From NCBI RefSeq assembly GCF_020831405.1, contig NZ_JAJHPU010000009.1, positions 1 through 64,000 on the forward strand: a DNA stretch of 64,000 nucleotides. Direction: 5' to 3'. Each line of letters opens with the position of its first letter. Within the stretch, counting starts at the first letter, position 1. Positions 29,360 through 39,569 of this stretch are shown piece by piece. The position numbers were made by a program, and so were the translations under genes. The notes below the pieces were generated by a model, which was given only the letters and a program-made list of their open reading frames with translations, was not told the origin of the DNA and did not search any database. The stretch comes from Pseudomonas oryzagri (GTDB lineage Bacteria; Pseudomonadota; Gammaproteobacteria; Pseudomonadales; Pseudomonadaceae).

Positions 29360-30424
29360 TCAGTTGACCTTGGCGGCCAGCTCGCCCTTGGCGTAGCGCT
29401 GGAACATGCCTTCCAGGGAGATCGGCTTGATCTTCGAGGCATTGCCGGCGGTGCCGAAGGCTTCGTAGCGGGCGATGCAGATGTCGCGCATGGCCACGAT
29501 GGTCTTGGCGAAGAACTTGCGCGGGTCGAACTCGCTGGGCTGCTCGGCCATCATGCGGCGGATCGCGCCGGTGGAGGCCAGGCGCAGGTCGGTGTCGATG
29601 TTGACCTTGCGCACGCCGTGCTTGATGCCCTCGACGATCTCCTCGACCGGCACGCCGTAGGTTTCCTTGATGTCGCCACCGTACTGGTTGATGATCGCCA
29701 GCCACTCCTGCGGCACGCTGGAGGAGCCGTGCATCACCAGGTGGGTGTTGGGAATGCGCTTGTGGATTTCCTTGATGCGGTCGATGGCCAGCACGTCGCC
29801 GGTCGGCGGCTTGGTGAACTTGTAGGCGCCGTGGCTGGTGCCGATGGCGATCGCCAGGGCGTCGACCTGGGTGGCCTTGACGAAGGCCGCTGCTTCTTCC
29901 GGATCGGTCAGCATCTGGCTGTGGTCGAGGGTGCCCTCGGCGCCGACGCCGTCTTCCTCGCCGGCCTGGCCGGTTTCCAGGCTGCCCAGGCAGCCCAGCT
30001 CGCCTTCCACCGACACGCCGCAGGCGTGGGCCATGGCCACGGTCTGCTGGGTCACGCGCACGTTGTAGTCGTAGTCGGCCGGGGTCTTGCCGTCTTCACG
30101 CAGCGAGCCGTCCATCATCACCGAGGAAAAGCCCAGCTGGATCGAGCGCTGGCAGACGTCCGGGCTGGTGCCGTGGTCCTGGTGCATGCACACCGGGATA
30201 TGCGGGAATTCCTCGATGGCGGCGAGGATCAGGTGGCGCAGGAACGGCGCGCCGGCGTACTTGCGGGCACCGGCGGAGGCCTGGACGATCACCGGGGAGT
30301 CGGTCTTGTCGGCCGCTTCCATGATCGCGCGCATCTGCTCGAGGTTGTTGACGTTGAAGGCCGGCACGCCGTAGCCGAATTCGGCGGCGTGGTCCAGCAT
30401 CTGGCGCATGCTGATGAGTGCCAT
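29360..30424 (-). CDS. fba: Class II fructose-bisphosphate aldolase
   Basis: Zn-dependent aldolase converting fructose-1,6-bisphosphate to dihydroxyacetone phosphate and glyceraldehyde-3-phosphate. 354 residues from [19 protein letters not shown]. Zinc ligands lie in PVCMHQDHG (near 80-86), [15 protein letters not shown] and VMHGSSSVP. Pseudomonads lack phosphofructokinase, so this enzyme mainly works in gluconeogenesis. The frame stays open far upstream into pgk; that is a shadow. Separated from pgk by 164 bp holding two family B palindromes. Confidence 0.97.
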   Translation of the reverse strand: MALISMRQMLDHAAEFGYGVPAFNVNNLEQMRAIMEAADKTDSPVIVQASAGARKYAGAPFLRHLILAAIEEFPHIPVCMHQDHGTSPDVCQRSIQLGFSSVMMDGSLREDGKTPADYDYNVRVTQQTVAMAHACGVSVEGELGCLGSLETGQAGEEDGVGAEGTLDHSQMLTDPEEAAAFVKATQVDALAIAIGTSHGAYKFTKPPTGDVLAIDRIKEIHKRIPNTHLVMHGSSSVPQEWLAIINQYGGDIKETYGVPVEEIVEGIKHGVRKVNIDTDLRLASTGAIRRMMAEQPSEFDPRKFFAKTIVAMRDICIARYEAFGTAGNASKIKPISLEGMFQRYAKGELAAKVN

Positions 30425-30511
30425 CTGTAGAGCTCCCAGTAAGGGTCGTTTGATCGGTGCCTGGCCTGCCGCAGGGGCGGGCCGGGCGGAATGTCGTTGC
30501 CGTCGCTGTAG

Positions 30512-30586
30512 GGTGGACAACGCCGATGGCGTTTGTCCACCGAGCGTCCGACTGGTGGACGCGGCCATGCCGTCGTCCACCCCGGG
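30512..30586. repeat. Two family B palindromes between fba and pgk
   Basis: Copies GGTGGACAACGCC...GGCGTTTGTCCACC (30512-30541) and GGTGGACGCGGCC...GTCGTCCACC (about 30554-30581). Both would fold into hairpins in the pgk-fba transcript. Confidence 0.75.
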
Positions 30587-30588
30587 AA

Positions 30589-31749
30589 TTACTTGGCGCG
30601 CTCTTCCAGCACCGCCACGGCCGGCAGGACCTTGCCCTCGACGAACTCGAGGAAGGCGCCGCCACCGGTGGAAATGTAGGAGATCTGCTCGCCGACGCCA
30701 TACTTGTCGATGGCCGCCAGGGTGTCGCCACCACCGGCGATGGAGAACGCCGGGCTGGCGGCGATGGCCTGGGCCAGGGCCTTGGTGCCGTTGCCGAACT
30801 GGTCGAACTCGAACACGCCGACCGGGCCGTTCCACAGGATGGTCTGCGAGGACTTGAGCATCTCGCCGAACATGGCCGCGGTCTGCGGGCCGATGTCGAG
30901 GATCATGTCGTCGTCGGCGACATCGGCGATGGCCTTGACGGTGGCCTCGGCGCTCTCGGCGAATTCCTTGGCGACCACCACGTCGACCGGCAGCGGCACG
31001 GCGACCTTGGCGGCGATGGCGCGGGCGGTGTCCAGCAGGTCGGCTTCGCACAGCGACTTGCCGACCTTGTAGCCGGCGGCGGCGAGGAAGGTGTTGGCGA
31101 TGCCGCCGCCGACGATCAGCTGGTCGCAGATCTCGGCCAGCGAGTTCAGCACGTCGAGCTTGGTGGAGACTTTCGAGCCGGCGACGATCGCGACCATCGG
31201 GCGGGCCGGGTTGCCCAGGGCCTTGCCCAGGGCGTCCAGCTCGGCGGCCAGCAGCGGGCCGGCCGCGGCGACCTTGGCGAACTTGGCGACGCCGTGGGTC
31301 GAGCCCTCGGCGCGGTGGGCGGTGCCGAAGGCGTCCATGACGAACACGTCGCACAGCGCGGCGTACTGCTGGGCCAGCTCGTCGCTGTTCTTCTTCTCGC
31401 CCTTGTTGAAGCGCACGTTCTCGAACAGCACGACCTCACCGGGCTGCACCTCGACGCCGCCCAGGTAGTCGGCAACCAGCGGAACTTCGCGGCCGAGGGC
31501 CTTGGCCAGGTAGTCGGCGACCGGCTTGAGGCTGTTCTCGGCGGAGAACTCGCCTTCGGTCGGACGGCCCAGGTGCGAGCAGACCATCACCGCCGCGCCC
31601 TTCTCCAGTGCCAGCTTGATGGTCGGCAGGGAGGCGAGGATGCGGGCGTCGCTCTTGACCACGCCGTCCTTCACCGGGACGTTGAGGTCTTCGCGGATCA
31701 GCACGCGCTTACCGGCGAGGTCGAGGTCGGTCATCTTCAAAACGGTCAT
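30589..31749 (-). CDS. pgk: Phosphoglycerate kinase
   Basis: Transfers phosphate between 1,3-bisphosphoglycerate and ADP in glycolysis/gluconeogenesis. 386 residues, monomeric. [12 protein letters not shown] near residue 14, [37 protein letters not shown] and the nucleotide-binding [13 protein letters not shown] segment are all present. 12 bp downstream of epd on the same strand, so epd-pgk is one operon, usually with fba. Confidence 0.98.
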   Translation of the reverse strand: MTVLKMTDLDLAGKRVLIREDLNVPVKDGVVKSDARILASLPTIKLALEKGAAVMVCSHLGRPTEGEFSAENSLKPVADYLAKALGREVPLVADYLGGVEVQPGEVVLFENVRFNKGEKKNSDELAQQYAALCDVFVMDAFGTAHRAEGSTHGVAKFAKVAAAGPLLAAELDALGKALGNPARPMVAIVAGSKVSTKLDVLNSLAEICDQLIVGGGIANTFLAAAGYKVGKSLCEADLLDTARAIAAKVAVPLPVDVVVAKEFAESAEATVKAIADVADDDMILDIGPQTAAMFGEMLKSSQTILWNGPVGVFEFDQFGNGTKALAQAIAASPAFSIAGGGDTLAAIDKYGVGEQISYISTGGGAFLEFVEGKVLPAVAVLEERAK

Positions 31750-31761
31750 GGGCTCAGTCCT

Positions 31762-32811
31762 TCAGGGCTGTGGTCGATGGGCGACGCGCAGGAAATGTTC
31801 CGCCACGTCGAGCATGCGGTTGGCAAAGCCCCACTCGTTGTCGAACCAGGCCAGCAGGTTGACCAGCCGCGGGCCGGAAACCAGGGTCTGGCTGCCATCG
31901 ACGATGGCCGAGTGGGGGTCGTGATTGAAGTCGCAGCTGGCGTGGGGCAGCTCGGTGTAGTCGATCAGCCCCTTGAGCGGGCCGCTTTCGGCGGCCTCGC
32001 GCAGCACGCGGTTGATCTCGGCCACGCTGGTGTCGCGGCGGGTCTGCAGAGTGATGTCCAGGCAGGACACGTTGACCGTCGGCACGCGGATGGCCTTGGC
32101 CTTGACCCGTCCGGAGAGTTCCGGGAGCAGGCGCTCTATACCGCGGGCAAGGCCGGTCGACACCGGGATCACCGACTGGAACGCCGAGCGGGTGCGGCGC
32201 AGGTCCTCGTGGTGGTAGGCGTCGATCACCGGCTGGTCGTTCATCGCCGAGTGGATGGTAGTGATCGCCACGTAGTCGAGGCCGATCGCCTCGTCGAGCA
32301 ATTTGAGCAGCGGCACGCTGCAGTTGGTGGTGCAGGAGGCGTTGGACAGCAGCTTCTCGCCGCCGGTGAGGCTCGCCTGGTTGACGCCGTAGACGATGGT
32401 GGCGTCGACGTCGGCCTCGCTGGCCATCGGCTGGGAGAACAGCACGCGCGGCGCGCCGGCAGCGAGGAAACGCTCGCCATCTGCGCGGGTGTGGTAGACC
32501 CCCGAGCACTCCAGCACCAGGTCGACGCCGAGCGCCGCCCAGTCGATGGCTTCCGGGGTAGCCTGGCGCAGCACCTTCACGCAGTCGCCGTTGAGGTGCA
32601 GGCAGTCGCCGACCACCTTCACCTCGCCGGGGAAGCGGCCGTGGGTGGAGTCGAAGCGGGTCAGGTACTCGACGCTGGCCTGGTCGGCCAGGTCGTTGAG
32701 CGCGACGATCTCCAGCCCGGCGTCCGCGCCGCGCTCGTAGAGCGCGCGCAGCACGCAGCGACCGATGCGGCCGTAGCCGTTGAGGGCGACTTTGTAGGGG
32801 CGATTGGGCAT
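31762..32811 (-). CDS. epd: Erythrose-4-phosphate dehydrogenase (GAPDH family)
   Basis: 349 residues. N-terminal NAD-binding KVALNGYGRIGRCVLRAL and catalytic SNASCTTNCSVPLLKLL with Cys near 156, typical of GAPDH-family enzymes. The Epd assignment, oxidising erythrose-4-phosphate to 4-phosphoerythronate for pyridoxal phosphate synthesis, follows from the epd-pgk-fba order between tkt and fba and from the Epd-like FDSTHGRFPGEVK. Start MPNRPYKVALNG. The upstream gap holds two family B palindromes. Confidence 0.9.
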   Translation of the reverse strand: MPNRPYKVALNGYGRIGRCVLRALYERGADAGLEIVALNDLADQASVEYLTRFDSTHGRFPGEVKVVGDCLHLNGDCVKVLRQATPEAIDWAALGVDLVLECSGVYHTRADGERFLAAGAPRVLFSQPMASEADVDATIVYGVNQASLTGGEKLLSNASCTTNCSVPLLKLLDEAIGLDYVAITTIHSAMNDQPVIDAYHHEDLRRTRSAFQSVIPVSTGLARGIERLLPELSGRVKAKAIRVPTVNVSCLDITLQTRRDTSVAEINRVLREAAESGPLKGLIDYTELPHASCDFNHDPHSAIVDGSQTLVSGPRLVNLLAWFDNEWGFANRMLDVAEHFLRVAHRPQP

Positions 32812-32830
32812 GGCGACTCTGCAGGTGGCG

Positions 32831-32915
32831 ACAGGTGGAAAACCGCTGCGCGGGTTTTCCACCCTGCACGGGGCTTGCGTCCGCAGGGTGGATGGCCGCA
32901 GCCATCCACCCTGGA
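32831..32915. repeat. Two family B palindromes between tkt and epd
   Basis: GGTGGAAAACCGC...GGGTTTTCCACC (32833-32863) and GGGTGGATGGC...GCCATCCACCC (32888-32913). Different stems, same outer ends; the second has a very short loop. Confidence 0.75.
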
Positions 32916-32920
32916 CGGCA

Positions 32921-34921
32921 TCAGTCTTCCAGCAGTTCCTCGGCGGTGGCCAGCAGGTTGTCGAGGGTGAAGCCGAAGTGCTCGAACAGCGCCGGGGCCG
33001 GGGCCGACTCGCCGAAGCTGGTCATGCCGATGATGCGGCCTTCCAGGCCGACGTACTTGTACCAGAAGTCGGCATGCGCGGCCTCGATGGCGATGCGCGC
33101 GCCGACCTGCAGCGGCAGCACGGACTGCTTCCAGGCGGCGTCCTGACGGTCGAACACGCTGGTCGCCGGCATCGACACCACGCGCACGCGGCGGCCCTTG
33201 GCGGTCAGCGCCTCAAAGGCCTGCACGGCCAGGCCGACCTCCGAGCCGGTGGCGATGAGGATCAGTTCCGGCTCCCCAGTGCAGTCCTTGAGCACGTAGC
33301 CGCCGCGGGCGATGTCGGCGATCTGCTGCTCGCTGCGCTGCTGGTGCGGCAGGTTCTGGCGGCTGAACACCAGCGCGGACGGGCCGTCGGCACGCTCGAT
33401 GGAGCACTTCCAGGCCACTGCGGATTCCACCGCGTCGGCCGGGCGCCAGCAATCGAGGTTCGGCGTGCTGCGCAGGCTGGCCAGCTGCTCGACCGGCTGG
33501 TGGGTCGGGCCGTCTTCGCCGAGGCCAATGGAGTCGTGGGTGTAGACGAACAGCACGCGCTGCTTCATCAGCGCGGCCATGCGCACCGCGTTGCAGGCGT
33601 ACTCCATGAACACCAGGAAGGTGGCGCCGTAGGGGATGAAGCCGCCGTGCAGGGCGATGCCGTTCATGATCGCGCTCATGCCGAACTCGCGCACGCCGTA
33701 GTGCACGTAGTTGCCGCCGGCGTCGTCGACGGCCAGGCCCTTGCAGCCCTTCCACAGGGTCAGGTTGGAACCGGCGAGGTCCGCCGAGCCGCCGAGGAAC
33801 TCGGGCAGCAGCGGGCCGAAGGCGTTGAGGGCGTTCTGGCTGGCCTTGCGGCTGGCGATGGTCTCGCCCTTGGCGGCCACCTCGTTGACGTAGGCGGCGG
33901 CCTTGGCGCTGAAATCGGCGGGCAGCTCGCCGGCCAGGCGGCGTTGCAGTTCGGCGGCCAGTTCCGGGTAGGCGGCGGCATAGGCGGCGAACTTGTCGTT
34001 CCAGGCGGCCTCGCGGGCGGCGCCGGCTTCCTTGGCGTCCCACTCGGCGTAGATGTCGGCGGGGATCTCGAACGGGCCGTGCGCCCAGCCCAGCTGGGCG
34101 CGGGTGGCGGCGATCTCGGCATCGCCCAGCGGCGCGCCGTGGCACTCTTCCTTGCCGCCCTTGTTCGGCGAGCCGAAGCCGATCACGGTCTTGCAGCAGA
34201 TCAGGGTCGGCCGCGCGCGCTCGGCGCGGGCGGTCTCGATGGCGGTCTTGATCTCGTCGGCGTCGTGGCCGTCGACGTTGCGGATCACCTGCCAGCCGTA
34301 GGCCTCGAAGCGCGCCGGGGTGTCGTCGGTGAACCAGCCTTCGACTTCGCCGTCGATGGAGATGCCGTTGTCGTCGTAGAAGGCGATCAGCTTGCCCAGG
34401 CCCAGGGTGCCGGCCAGCGAGCAGACTTCGTGGCTGATGCCTTCCATCATGCAGCCGTCGCCGAGGAACACGTAGGTGTGGTGGTCGACGATGGCATGGC
34501 CTTCGCGGTTGAACTGCGCGCCCAGCACCTTCTCGGCGATGGCGAAGCCGACGGCGTTGGCGATGCCCTGGCCGAGCGGGCCGGTGGTGGTTTCCACGCC
34601 CGGGGTGTAGCCGTACTCCGGGTGGCCCGGGGTGCGGCTGTGCAGCTGGCGGAACTGCTTGAGATCGTCGATGCCCAGGTCGTAGCCGGAGAGGTGCAGC
34701 AGCGAGTAGGCCAGCATCGAGCCGTGGCCGTTGGACAGCACGAAGCGGTCGCGGTCGGCCCAGTTCGGGTTCTGCGGGTTGTGCTTGAGGTAGTCGTGCC
34801 ACAGCACTTCGGCGATGTCCGCCATACCCATGGGGGCGCCCGGATGGCCGCTGTTGGCTTTCTGCACGGCATCCATGCTGAGGGCACGAATGGCATTGGC
34901 ACGCTCACGACGACTGGGCAT
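32921..34921 (-). CDS. tktA: Transketolase
   Basis: Thiamine-diphosphate enzyme of the pentose phosphate pathway moving two-carbon units between sugar phosphates; supplies erythrose-4-phosphate for Epd. 666 residues. [25 protein letters not shown] at the N-terminus, the ThDP motif [12 protein letters not shown]...DDNGISIDG, and the pyrimidine-domain [11 protein letters not shown] are intact. AGGAG lies about 8 nt before the ATG. First gene of the tkt-epd-pgk-fba block, divergent from the ArsR-methyltransferase gene. Confidence 0.98.
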   Translation of the reverse strand: MPSRRERANAIRALSMDAVQKANSGHPGAPMGMADIAEVLWHDYLKHNPQNPNWADRDRFVLSNGHGSMLAYSLLHLSGYDLGIDDLKQFRQLHSRTPGHPEYGYTPGVETTTGPLGQGIANAVGFAIAEKVLGAQFNREGHAIVDHHTYVFLGDGCMMEGISHEVCSLAGTLGLGKLIAFYDDNGISIDGEVEGWFTDDTPARFEAYGWQVIRNVDGHDADEIKTAIETARAERARPTLICCKTVIGFGSPNKGGKEECHGAPLGDAEIAATRAQLGWAHGPFEIPADIYAEWDAKEAGAAREAAWNDKFAAYAAAYPELAAELQRRLAGELPADFSAKAAAYVNEVAAKGETIASRKASQNALNAFGPLLPEFLGGSADLAGSNLTLWKGCKGLAVDDAGGNYVHYGVREFGMSAIMNGIALHGGFIPYGATFLVFMEYACNAVRMAALMKQRVLFVYTHDSIGLGEDGPTHQPVEQLASLRSTPNLDCWRPADAVESAVAWKCSIERADGPSALVFSRQNLPHQQRSEQQIADIARGGYVLKDCTGEPELILIATGSEVGLAVQAFEALTAKGRRVRVVSMPATSVFDRQDAAWKQSVLPLQVGARIAIEAAHADFWYKYVGLEGRIIGMTSFGESAPAPALFEHFGFTLDNLLATAEELLED

Positions 34922-35050
34922 CGCTGGTCTCCTGCGAGGGGGCTTAACGAAAAAAGGCGGCTATTTTCGCCCAGCGGCGGGGGAACGGGCAATCACAGAT
35001 GGTCGATCCGGGCCAACCGGCCTGCCGTTGGGGCTGTGATCGACCGCCAA

Positions 35051-35068
35051 TATCAAAACTTTTTGATA
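35051..35068. promoter_or_regulatory. Perfect 18 bp palindrome, candidate ArsR-family operator
   Basis: TATCAAAACTTTTTGATA: eight-bp arms with a CT centre, between divergent tktA and the ArsR-methyltransferase gene. ArsR-family repressors bind A/T-rich palindromes of this size. It sits just upstream of a plausible promoter for the plus-strand gene, TTGCGC (about 35076) -17 nt- TAGACT (about 35099). It probably mediates autoregulation, but the match to a specific regulator is unproven. Confidence 0.65.
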
Positions 35069-35113
35069 CAGGCATTGCGCCACCGTGGCGCGGCGACTAG
35101 ACTTCGCCCCCTT

Positions 35114-36094
35114 ATGAGTACGCCGTCCGCCTTGCGCCCCGACCCGAGCGAGCAACTGGCCGCCTTGTGCAAGGCCGCCGGCGATCCGCTGCGCCTGAGC
35201 GTGCTGCGCGTGCTGGCCAGCGACTCGTTCGGCGTGCTGGAGCTGGCGCAGATCTTCGCCATGCGCCAGTCGGGGATCAGCCACCACCTCAAGGTGCTGG
35301 CCCAGGCGGGGCTGCTGGCCACCCGCCGCGAAGGCACGGCGATCTTCTACCGGCGCGCCCTGGCCAACGGCGGCGAGACCGGCAGCGCACTGCACGCGGC
35401 GCTGCTCGAGGAGGTCGACGGCCTGGAGCTGGCGGACGCGGTGCAGGCGCGCATCGCCGAGGTGCAGGCGCAACGCGCCGCCGCGGCGCGCGACTTCTTC
35501 GCCCGCACGCTGGAGAAATTCCGCGCCCAGCAGGACCTGATCGCCGGGCTGCCGCAGTACCGCGACAGCCTGCTGAGCCTGCTCGACGCCCTGCACTTCC
35601 CGCCCAGCGCCACCGCGCTGGAGGTCGGCCCGGGCGACGGCGCCTTCCTGCCCGAGCTGGCCCGGCGCTTCGCCGCGGTCACCGCGCTGGACAGCAGCCC
35701 GGCGATGCTCGAACTGGCCCGCCAGCGCTGCGTGGCCGAGGCGCTGGCGAACGTCGAGCTGAAGCTGGCCGACGCGCTGCACGACGCGCAGGCGCCGGCC
35801 GACTGCGTGGTGCTGAACATGGTGCTGCACCACTTCGCCGAGCCAGCCGCCGCCATGGCGCGGCTGGCGCGGCTGGTCAAGCCGGGCGGCAGCCTGCTGC
35901 TGACCGAGCTGTGCGGCCACGACCAGGGCTGGGCCCGCGAGGCGTGCGGCGATGTGTGGCTGGGCTTCGACCAGGACGAGCTGGCGCACTGGGCCGAACA
36001 GGCGGGGCTGGCCGAGGGCGAAAGCCAGTACATCGGCCTGCGCAACGGTTTCCAGATCCAGGTCAGGCACTTCGCCCAGCCGGATCGCCCATGA
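35114..36094 (+). CDS. ArsR-family regulator fused to a SAM methyltransferase
   Basis: 326 residues: N-terminal ArsR winged helix (about 10-95; CKAAGDPLRLSVLRVLA...FAMRQSGISHHLKVLAQAGLLATRREG) and a C-terminal class I methyltransferase domain (about 155-310; ALEVGPGDGAFLPELARRF, then ALDSSPAMLELARQR, and VLNMVLHHFAEP). The metal-binding ArsR cysteines are absent. It lies 63 bp upstream of metK, so it likely senses SAM or SAH and controls SAM synthesis, as the SahR type of regulator does; that role is inferred. A perfect palindrome precedes it. Confidence 0.88.
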   Translation: MSTPSALRPDPSEQLAALCKAAGDPLRLSVLRVLASDSFGVLELAQIFAMRQSGISHHLKVLAQAGLLATRREGTAIFYRRALANGGETGSALHAALLEEVDGLELADAVQARIAEVQAQRAAAARDFFARTLEKFRAQQDLIAGLPQYRDSLLSLLDALHFPPSATALEVGPGDGAFLPELARRFAAVTALDSSPAMLELARQRCVAEALANVELKLADALHDAQAPADCVVLNMVLHHFAEPAAAMARLARLVKPGGSLLLTELCGHDQGWAREACGDVWLGFDQDELAHWAEQAGLAEGESQYIGLRNGFQIQVRHFAQPDRP

Positions 36095-36157
36095 ACATTG
36101 CTGTTTTGACACGGCCGCGAGGCCGACTCACCCACCGGTAATAACAGGAACCGATAG

Positions 36158-37348
36158 ATGAGCGAATATTCCCTTTTCACCTCCGAGTCCGTGTCCGAAG
36201 GCCATCCGGACAAGATCGCCGACCAGATCTCCGATGCCGTGCTCGACGCCATCATCGCCGAGGACAAGCATGCCCGCGTGGCCTGCGAGACCCTGGTGAA
36301 GACCGGCGTGGCCATCGTCGCCGGCGAGATCACCACCTCCGCGTGGATCGACCTCGAGCAGCTGGTGCGCGACGTGATCGTCGACATCGGCTACAACAGC
36401 TCCGACGTCGGCTACGACGGCGCCACCTGCGGCATCGTCAACATCATCGGCAAGCAGTCCCCGGACATCAACCAGGGCGTCGACCGCGCCAAGCCGGAAG
36501 ACCAGGGCGCCGGCGACCAGGGCCTGATGTTCGGCTACGCCAGCAACGAGACCGACGTGCTGATGCCGGCGCCGATCTGCTTCTCCCACCGTCTGGTCGA
36601 GCGCCAGGCCGAAGCGCGCAAGAGCGGCCTGCTGCCGTGGCTGCGCCCGGACGCCAAGAGCCAGGTCACCTGCCGCTACGAGAACGGCAAGGTGGTCGGC
36701 ATCGACGCGGTGGTGCTGTCCACCCAGCACAGCCCGGAGATCAGCCAGAGCGACCTGCAGGAAGCGGTGATGGAGCTGATCATCAAGCACACCCTGCCGG
36801 CCGAGCTGCTGCACAAGGACACCCAGTTCCACATCAACCCGACCGGCAAGTTCATCATCGGCGGCCCGGTGGGCGACTGCGGCCTGACCGGCCGCAAGAT
36901 CATCGTCGACTCCTACGGCGGCATGGCCCGCCACGGCGGCGGCGCCTTCTCCGGCAAGGACCCGTCCAAGGTCGACCGCTCGGCCGCCTACGCCGGTCGC
37001 TACGTGGCCAAGAACATCGTCGCCGCGGGCCTGGCCGAGCGCTGCGAGATCCAGGTGTCCTACGCCATCGGCGTGGCCCTGCCGACCTCCATCTCGGTCA
37101 ACACCTTCGGCACCGGCAAGATCAGCGACGAGCGCATCGTCCAGCTGGTCCGCGAGCACTTCGACCTGCGTCCGTACGCGATCACCAAGATGCTCGACCT
37201 GCTGCACCCGATGTACCGTCCGACCGCGGCCTACGGCCACTTCGGTCGCACGCCGGTGGAGATGACCGTGGGCGACGACACCTTCACCGCCTTCACCTGG
37301 GAGCGTACCGACAAGGCCGAGGCGCTGCGCGCCGCCGCCGGCCTCTGA
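36158..37348 (+). CDS. metK: S-adenosylmethionine synthetase
   Basis: Makes SAM from methionine and ATP. 396 residues. [20 protein letters not shown] at the N-terminus, [13 protein letters not shown] near 118, and the P-loop-like [19 protein letters not shown] near 260 are the family hallmarks. Transcribed with or just after the ArsR-methyltransferase gene and closed by a strong terminator. AGGAACCGATAG precedes the ATG. Confidence 0.98.
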   Translation: MSEYSLFTSESVSEGHPDKIADQISDAVLDAIIAEDKHARVACETLVKTGVAIVAGEITTSAWIDLEQLVRDVIVDIGYNSSDVGYDGATCGIVNIIGKQSPDINQGVDRAKPEDQGAGDQGLMFGYASNETDVLMPAPICFSHRLVERQAEARKSGLLPWLRPDAKSQVTCRYENGKVVGIDAVVLSTQHSPEISQSDLQEAVMELIIKHTLPAELLHKDTQFHINPTGKFIIGGPVGDCGLTGRKIIVDSYGGMARHGGGAFSGKDPSKVDRSAAYAGRYVAKNIVAAGLAERCEIQVSYAIGVALPTSISVNTFGTGKISDERIVQLVREHFDLRPYAITKMLDLLHPMYRPTAAYGHFGRTPVEMTVGDDTFTAFTWERTDKAEALRAAAGL

Positions 37349-37365
37349 TCCCTCCCGGCAAAACG

Positions 37366-37400
37366 AAAGCCCCGCCAGCCTTGGCTGCGCGGGGCTTTTT
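37366..37400 (+). terminator. Rho-independent terminator of metK
   Basis: Stem AAAGCCCCGC (37366-37375) with GCGGGGCTTT (37389-37398), loop of 13 nt, followed by TT. On the minus strand the same stem is preceded by A residues, so it may also end the BON-domain gene transcript. Confidence 0.8.
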
Positions 37401-37415
37401 CATGCGTACGACGGG

Positions 37416-37778
37416 CTAGTAGCGATCCTGGCCGCCCTCCCGGCGCATGGCGTCCGGCTGCGGATATTCGGCGCTTTCCTCGGCATTGGGCGCCTCCGGC
37501 ATATGGCCCGGCGCGACCATCCAGGTATCCAGCCCCTGGCCATCCACCTCGGCGACGCCGTGCACCATGCGGGCCAGCTCGACGGCCTGCTCGCACAAGC
37601 GATGGCTTTCCAGCTGCCCGCTCAGGCTCACCACCCCCCCGTGCGCCTTGACGTGGATATGCTGGCCGCGGGTCGGCTTGGCCATTTCCAGCGCCGACTT
37701 CACCTTGGCGGCGAGCCACAGGTCGTGCACCGCCATCCCCAAGTCGTGCGAATACTGATTGAAGGAATGCATTTTCAT
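37416..37778 (-). CDS. BON-domain protein
   Basis: 120 residues from MKMHSFNQYSHDL. A BON (OsmY/nodulation) domain occupies about 17-85: DLWLAAKVKSALEMAKPTRGQHIHVKAHGGVVSLSGQLES. BON domains bind phospholipid and are often periplasmic, yet no signal peptide is visible. The start at 37778 has GGGAGG 8 nt upstream; the longer open frame from 37880 has no such support. Acidic/proline-rich C-terminus. Convergent with metK; function unknown. Confidence 0.82.
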   Translation of the reverse strand: MKMHSFNQYSHDLGMAVHDLWLAAKVKSALEMAKPTRGQHIHVKAHGGVVSLSGQLESHRLCEQAVELARMVHGVAEVDGQGLDTWMVAPGHMPEAPNAEESAEYPQPDAMRREGGQDRY

Positions 37779-38028
37779 GGCGAGTACCTCCCGGGGTACG
37801 TTCATCCCCGCCCGCATCCGCGTCATGGCGGCATCGGCGACGGACTCGCCTCGGCCCGCAATGCAGACGCTGGCATCCATACACTATAGTCGCGCTCGCC
37901 ACCGCGGCCCCGGCACGCCGGCGGCCAGGCGATGACCGGCCGCCCGCCGCCGGCGCCCCGATTGCGCCGACCGGGGCGACGCAGGATCATGGGCTTATCC
38001 GTCGTCAGCCCTTTGGACCCTCTCGGAC

Positions 38029-38481
38029 ATGCATCCCGACTGTCAGTACCTGCAGGACCTCCTCCACCACGACATTCCCCTGACCCGCACCATGCAGCTG
38101 CGCGTGGCCGGCTGGGACGACCACGAGCTGCGCCTGGCCATGCCGCTGGCGCCCAACGTCAACCATACCGGCAGCATGTTCGGCGGCAGCCTGTACAGCA
38201 TCAGCGTGCTGGCCGGCTGGGGCTGGCTGACCCTGCGCCTGCGCGAGGCCGGCATCGACGACGGGCATATCGTGATCAAGGGCGGACAGATCGACTACCC
38301 GCTGCCGGTGGTCGACGAGGCCGTGGCCATCTGCGCCGCGCCCAGCGCCGAGGACTGGCAGAAGTTCGAGACGCTGTACCGCCGCCGCGGCCGCGCGCGC
38401 CTGTACCTGGACATCCGCATCCTCGCGCCGAGCGGCGAGACGGCGGTGCATCTGCATGGGGAGTACGTGCTGCACAAGTGA
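38029..38481 (+). CDS. YiiD-type hotdog thioesterase-like protein
   Basis: 150 residues matching the C-terminal thioesterase domain of YiiD: HHDIPLTRTMQLRVAGWDDHELRLAMPLAPNVNHTGSMFGGSLYSISVLAGWG. The NHTGSMFGGSLYS segment is the hotdog active-site helix. The GNAT domain found in E. coli YiiD is absent, so this is the stand-alone form. Substrate unknown, presumably an acyl-CoA or acyl-ACP. Confidence 0.85.
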   Translation: MHPDCQYLQDLLHHDIPLTRTMQLRVAGWDDHELRLAMPLAPNVNHTGSMFGGSLYSISVLAGWGWLTLRLREAGIDDGHIVIKGGQIDYPLPVVDEAVAICAAPSAEDWQKFETLYRRRGRARLYLDIRILAPSGETAVHLHGEYVLHK

Positions 38482-38493
38482 GGGCGGCACTCA

Positions 38494-38720
38494 GGGTGGA
38501 AAGCCCGCGCAGCGGCTTTTTACCAATCCCCGCAGCGTGGCTCCAAGACGGAGAGGTGGGTAATCGCTGCGCGAGTTATCCCCCTACGGATTGCGTGAGC
38601 GGTCCGTAGGTCCTCGATCCAGCCTGCAGGGTAGAAAGCTCGCGCAGCGAGTTTCTACCGACGCCTCCCGCGGCGAAGCCGCGACGCGGTGGACAAGGCT
38701 GCGCCGTTGTCCACCCACCA
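38494..38720. repeat. Cluster of four family B palindromes
   Basis: Copies begin at about 38496 (GGTGGAAAGCCCGC), 38555 (GGTGGGTAATCGC), 38630 (GGTAGAAAGCTCGC...GAGTTTCTACC) and 38688 (GGTGGACAAGGC...GTTGTCCACC). They fill the 257 bp gap between convergent genes. Stems differ but each copy pairs with itself. Confidence 0.75.
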
Positions 38721-38738
38721 CAAGGCGGGTAGCCCCGC

Positions 38739-39569
38739 TCAATCCAGCGCGAGGGCCAGCTGCAGCAGCGCCTCGCGCCACTCGGCGGCCTGCGGCAGGG
38801 CGAGGAAGTGCGGGTTGAGGTAGTCCTCGCGCGCCGGGTAGGCCAGCGGCTGACCGCGCAGGTCGACGACTTCGCCGCCGGCGCCCTCCAGCACGCCCTG
38901 CGCCGCCGCGGTGTCCCACTGCGAGGTGGGCGCCAGGCGCGGGTAGCAGTCGGCGCTGCCCTCGGCGAGCAGGCAGAACTTCAGCGAGCTGCCGACGCTG
39001 GCCAGCGCCAGGTCGCCGAAACGCTCGCTCAGGCCCTTGAGCAGGCGCTCCTGGGCCGGACTGGAATGGCGGCGGCTGGCCACCACGGTGAAGGCCTCAG
39101 GCGGCGCGATGCGCACACCGATCGGCTGCTCGCCGGCGGCGTCCTGGCGCCAGGCGCCGAGGCCCGCGCCGCCGTAGTAGCACTGCTCGCGCACCGGCAC
39201 GCCGACCACGCCGAACACCACCCGTCCGGCCTCGACCAGCGCCACGTTGACGGTGAACTCGGGGCTACCGGCGATGAACTCCTTGGTGCCGTCCAGCGGA
39301 TCGATCAGCCACCAGCGCGACCAGTGGCGGCGCACCGCGTGGTCGATCGCGCAATCCTCCTCGGACAGCAGCGGGATATCCGGCGCCAGCTGCATCAGGC
39401 CGTCGGCGAGCACGCGGTGGGCGGCCAGGTCGGCGGCGGTGACCGGCGAGGCGTCGGCCTTCAGCTCGATGGCGACGTCGTTGCGCCAGAACGGCAGGGT
39501 GGCGGCGCCGGCCTGGCGCACCAGTTCGACCACGGCGGGCAGCAAGGGATGGTTCACGACTGGACTCAC
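38739..39569 (-). CDS. cysQ: CysQ, 3'(2'),5'-bisphosphate nucleotidase
   Basis: Removes 3'-phosphate from PAP, the by-product of sulfate assimilation. 276 residues of the inositol monophosphatase/lithium-sensitive fold: LLSEEDCAID, WWLIDPLDGTKEFIAG (metal-binding DPLDGT) and SQWDTAAAQGVLEGAGG. The GTG start overlaps the nudE stop (GTGA). Downstream gene of a nudE-cysQ pair, a common arrangement in pseudomonads. Confidence 0.95.
   Translation of the reverse strand: MSPVVNHPLLPAVVELVRQAGAATLPFWRNDVAIELKADASPVTAADLAAHRVLADGLMQLAPDIPLLSEEDCAIDHAVRRHWSRWWLIDPLDGTKEFIAGSPEFTVNVALVEAGRVVFGVVGVPVREQCYYGGAGLGAWRQDAAGEQPIGVRIAPPEAFTVVASRRHSSPAQERLLKGLSERFGDLALASVGSSLKFCLLAEGSADCYPRLAPTSQWDTAAAQGVLEGAGGEVVDLRGQPLAYPAREDYLNPHFLALPQAAEWREALLQLALALD

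Noticed and set aside
29360-31354. Extension of fba upstream by about 310 codons into pgk
   Set aside because: Homology to class II aldolases begins at MALISMRQ (start 30424). The upstream part is pgk read in another frame.
37779-37880. Longer N-terminus for the BON-domain protein
   Set aside because: The start at 37778 has a strong, well-spaced ribosome-binding site. The extension has none and adds no recognisable signal peptide.
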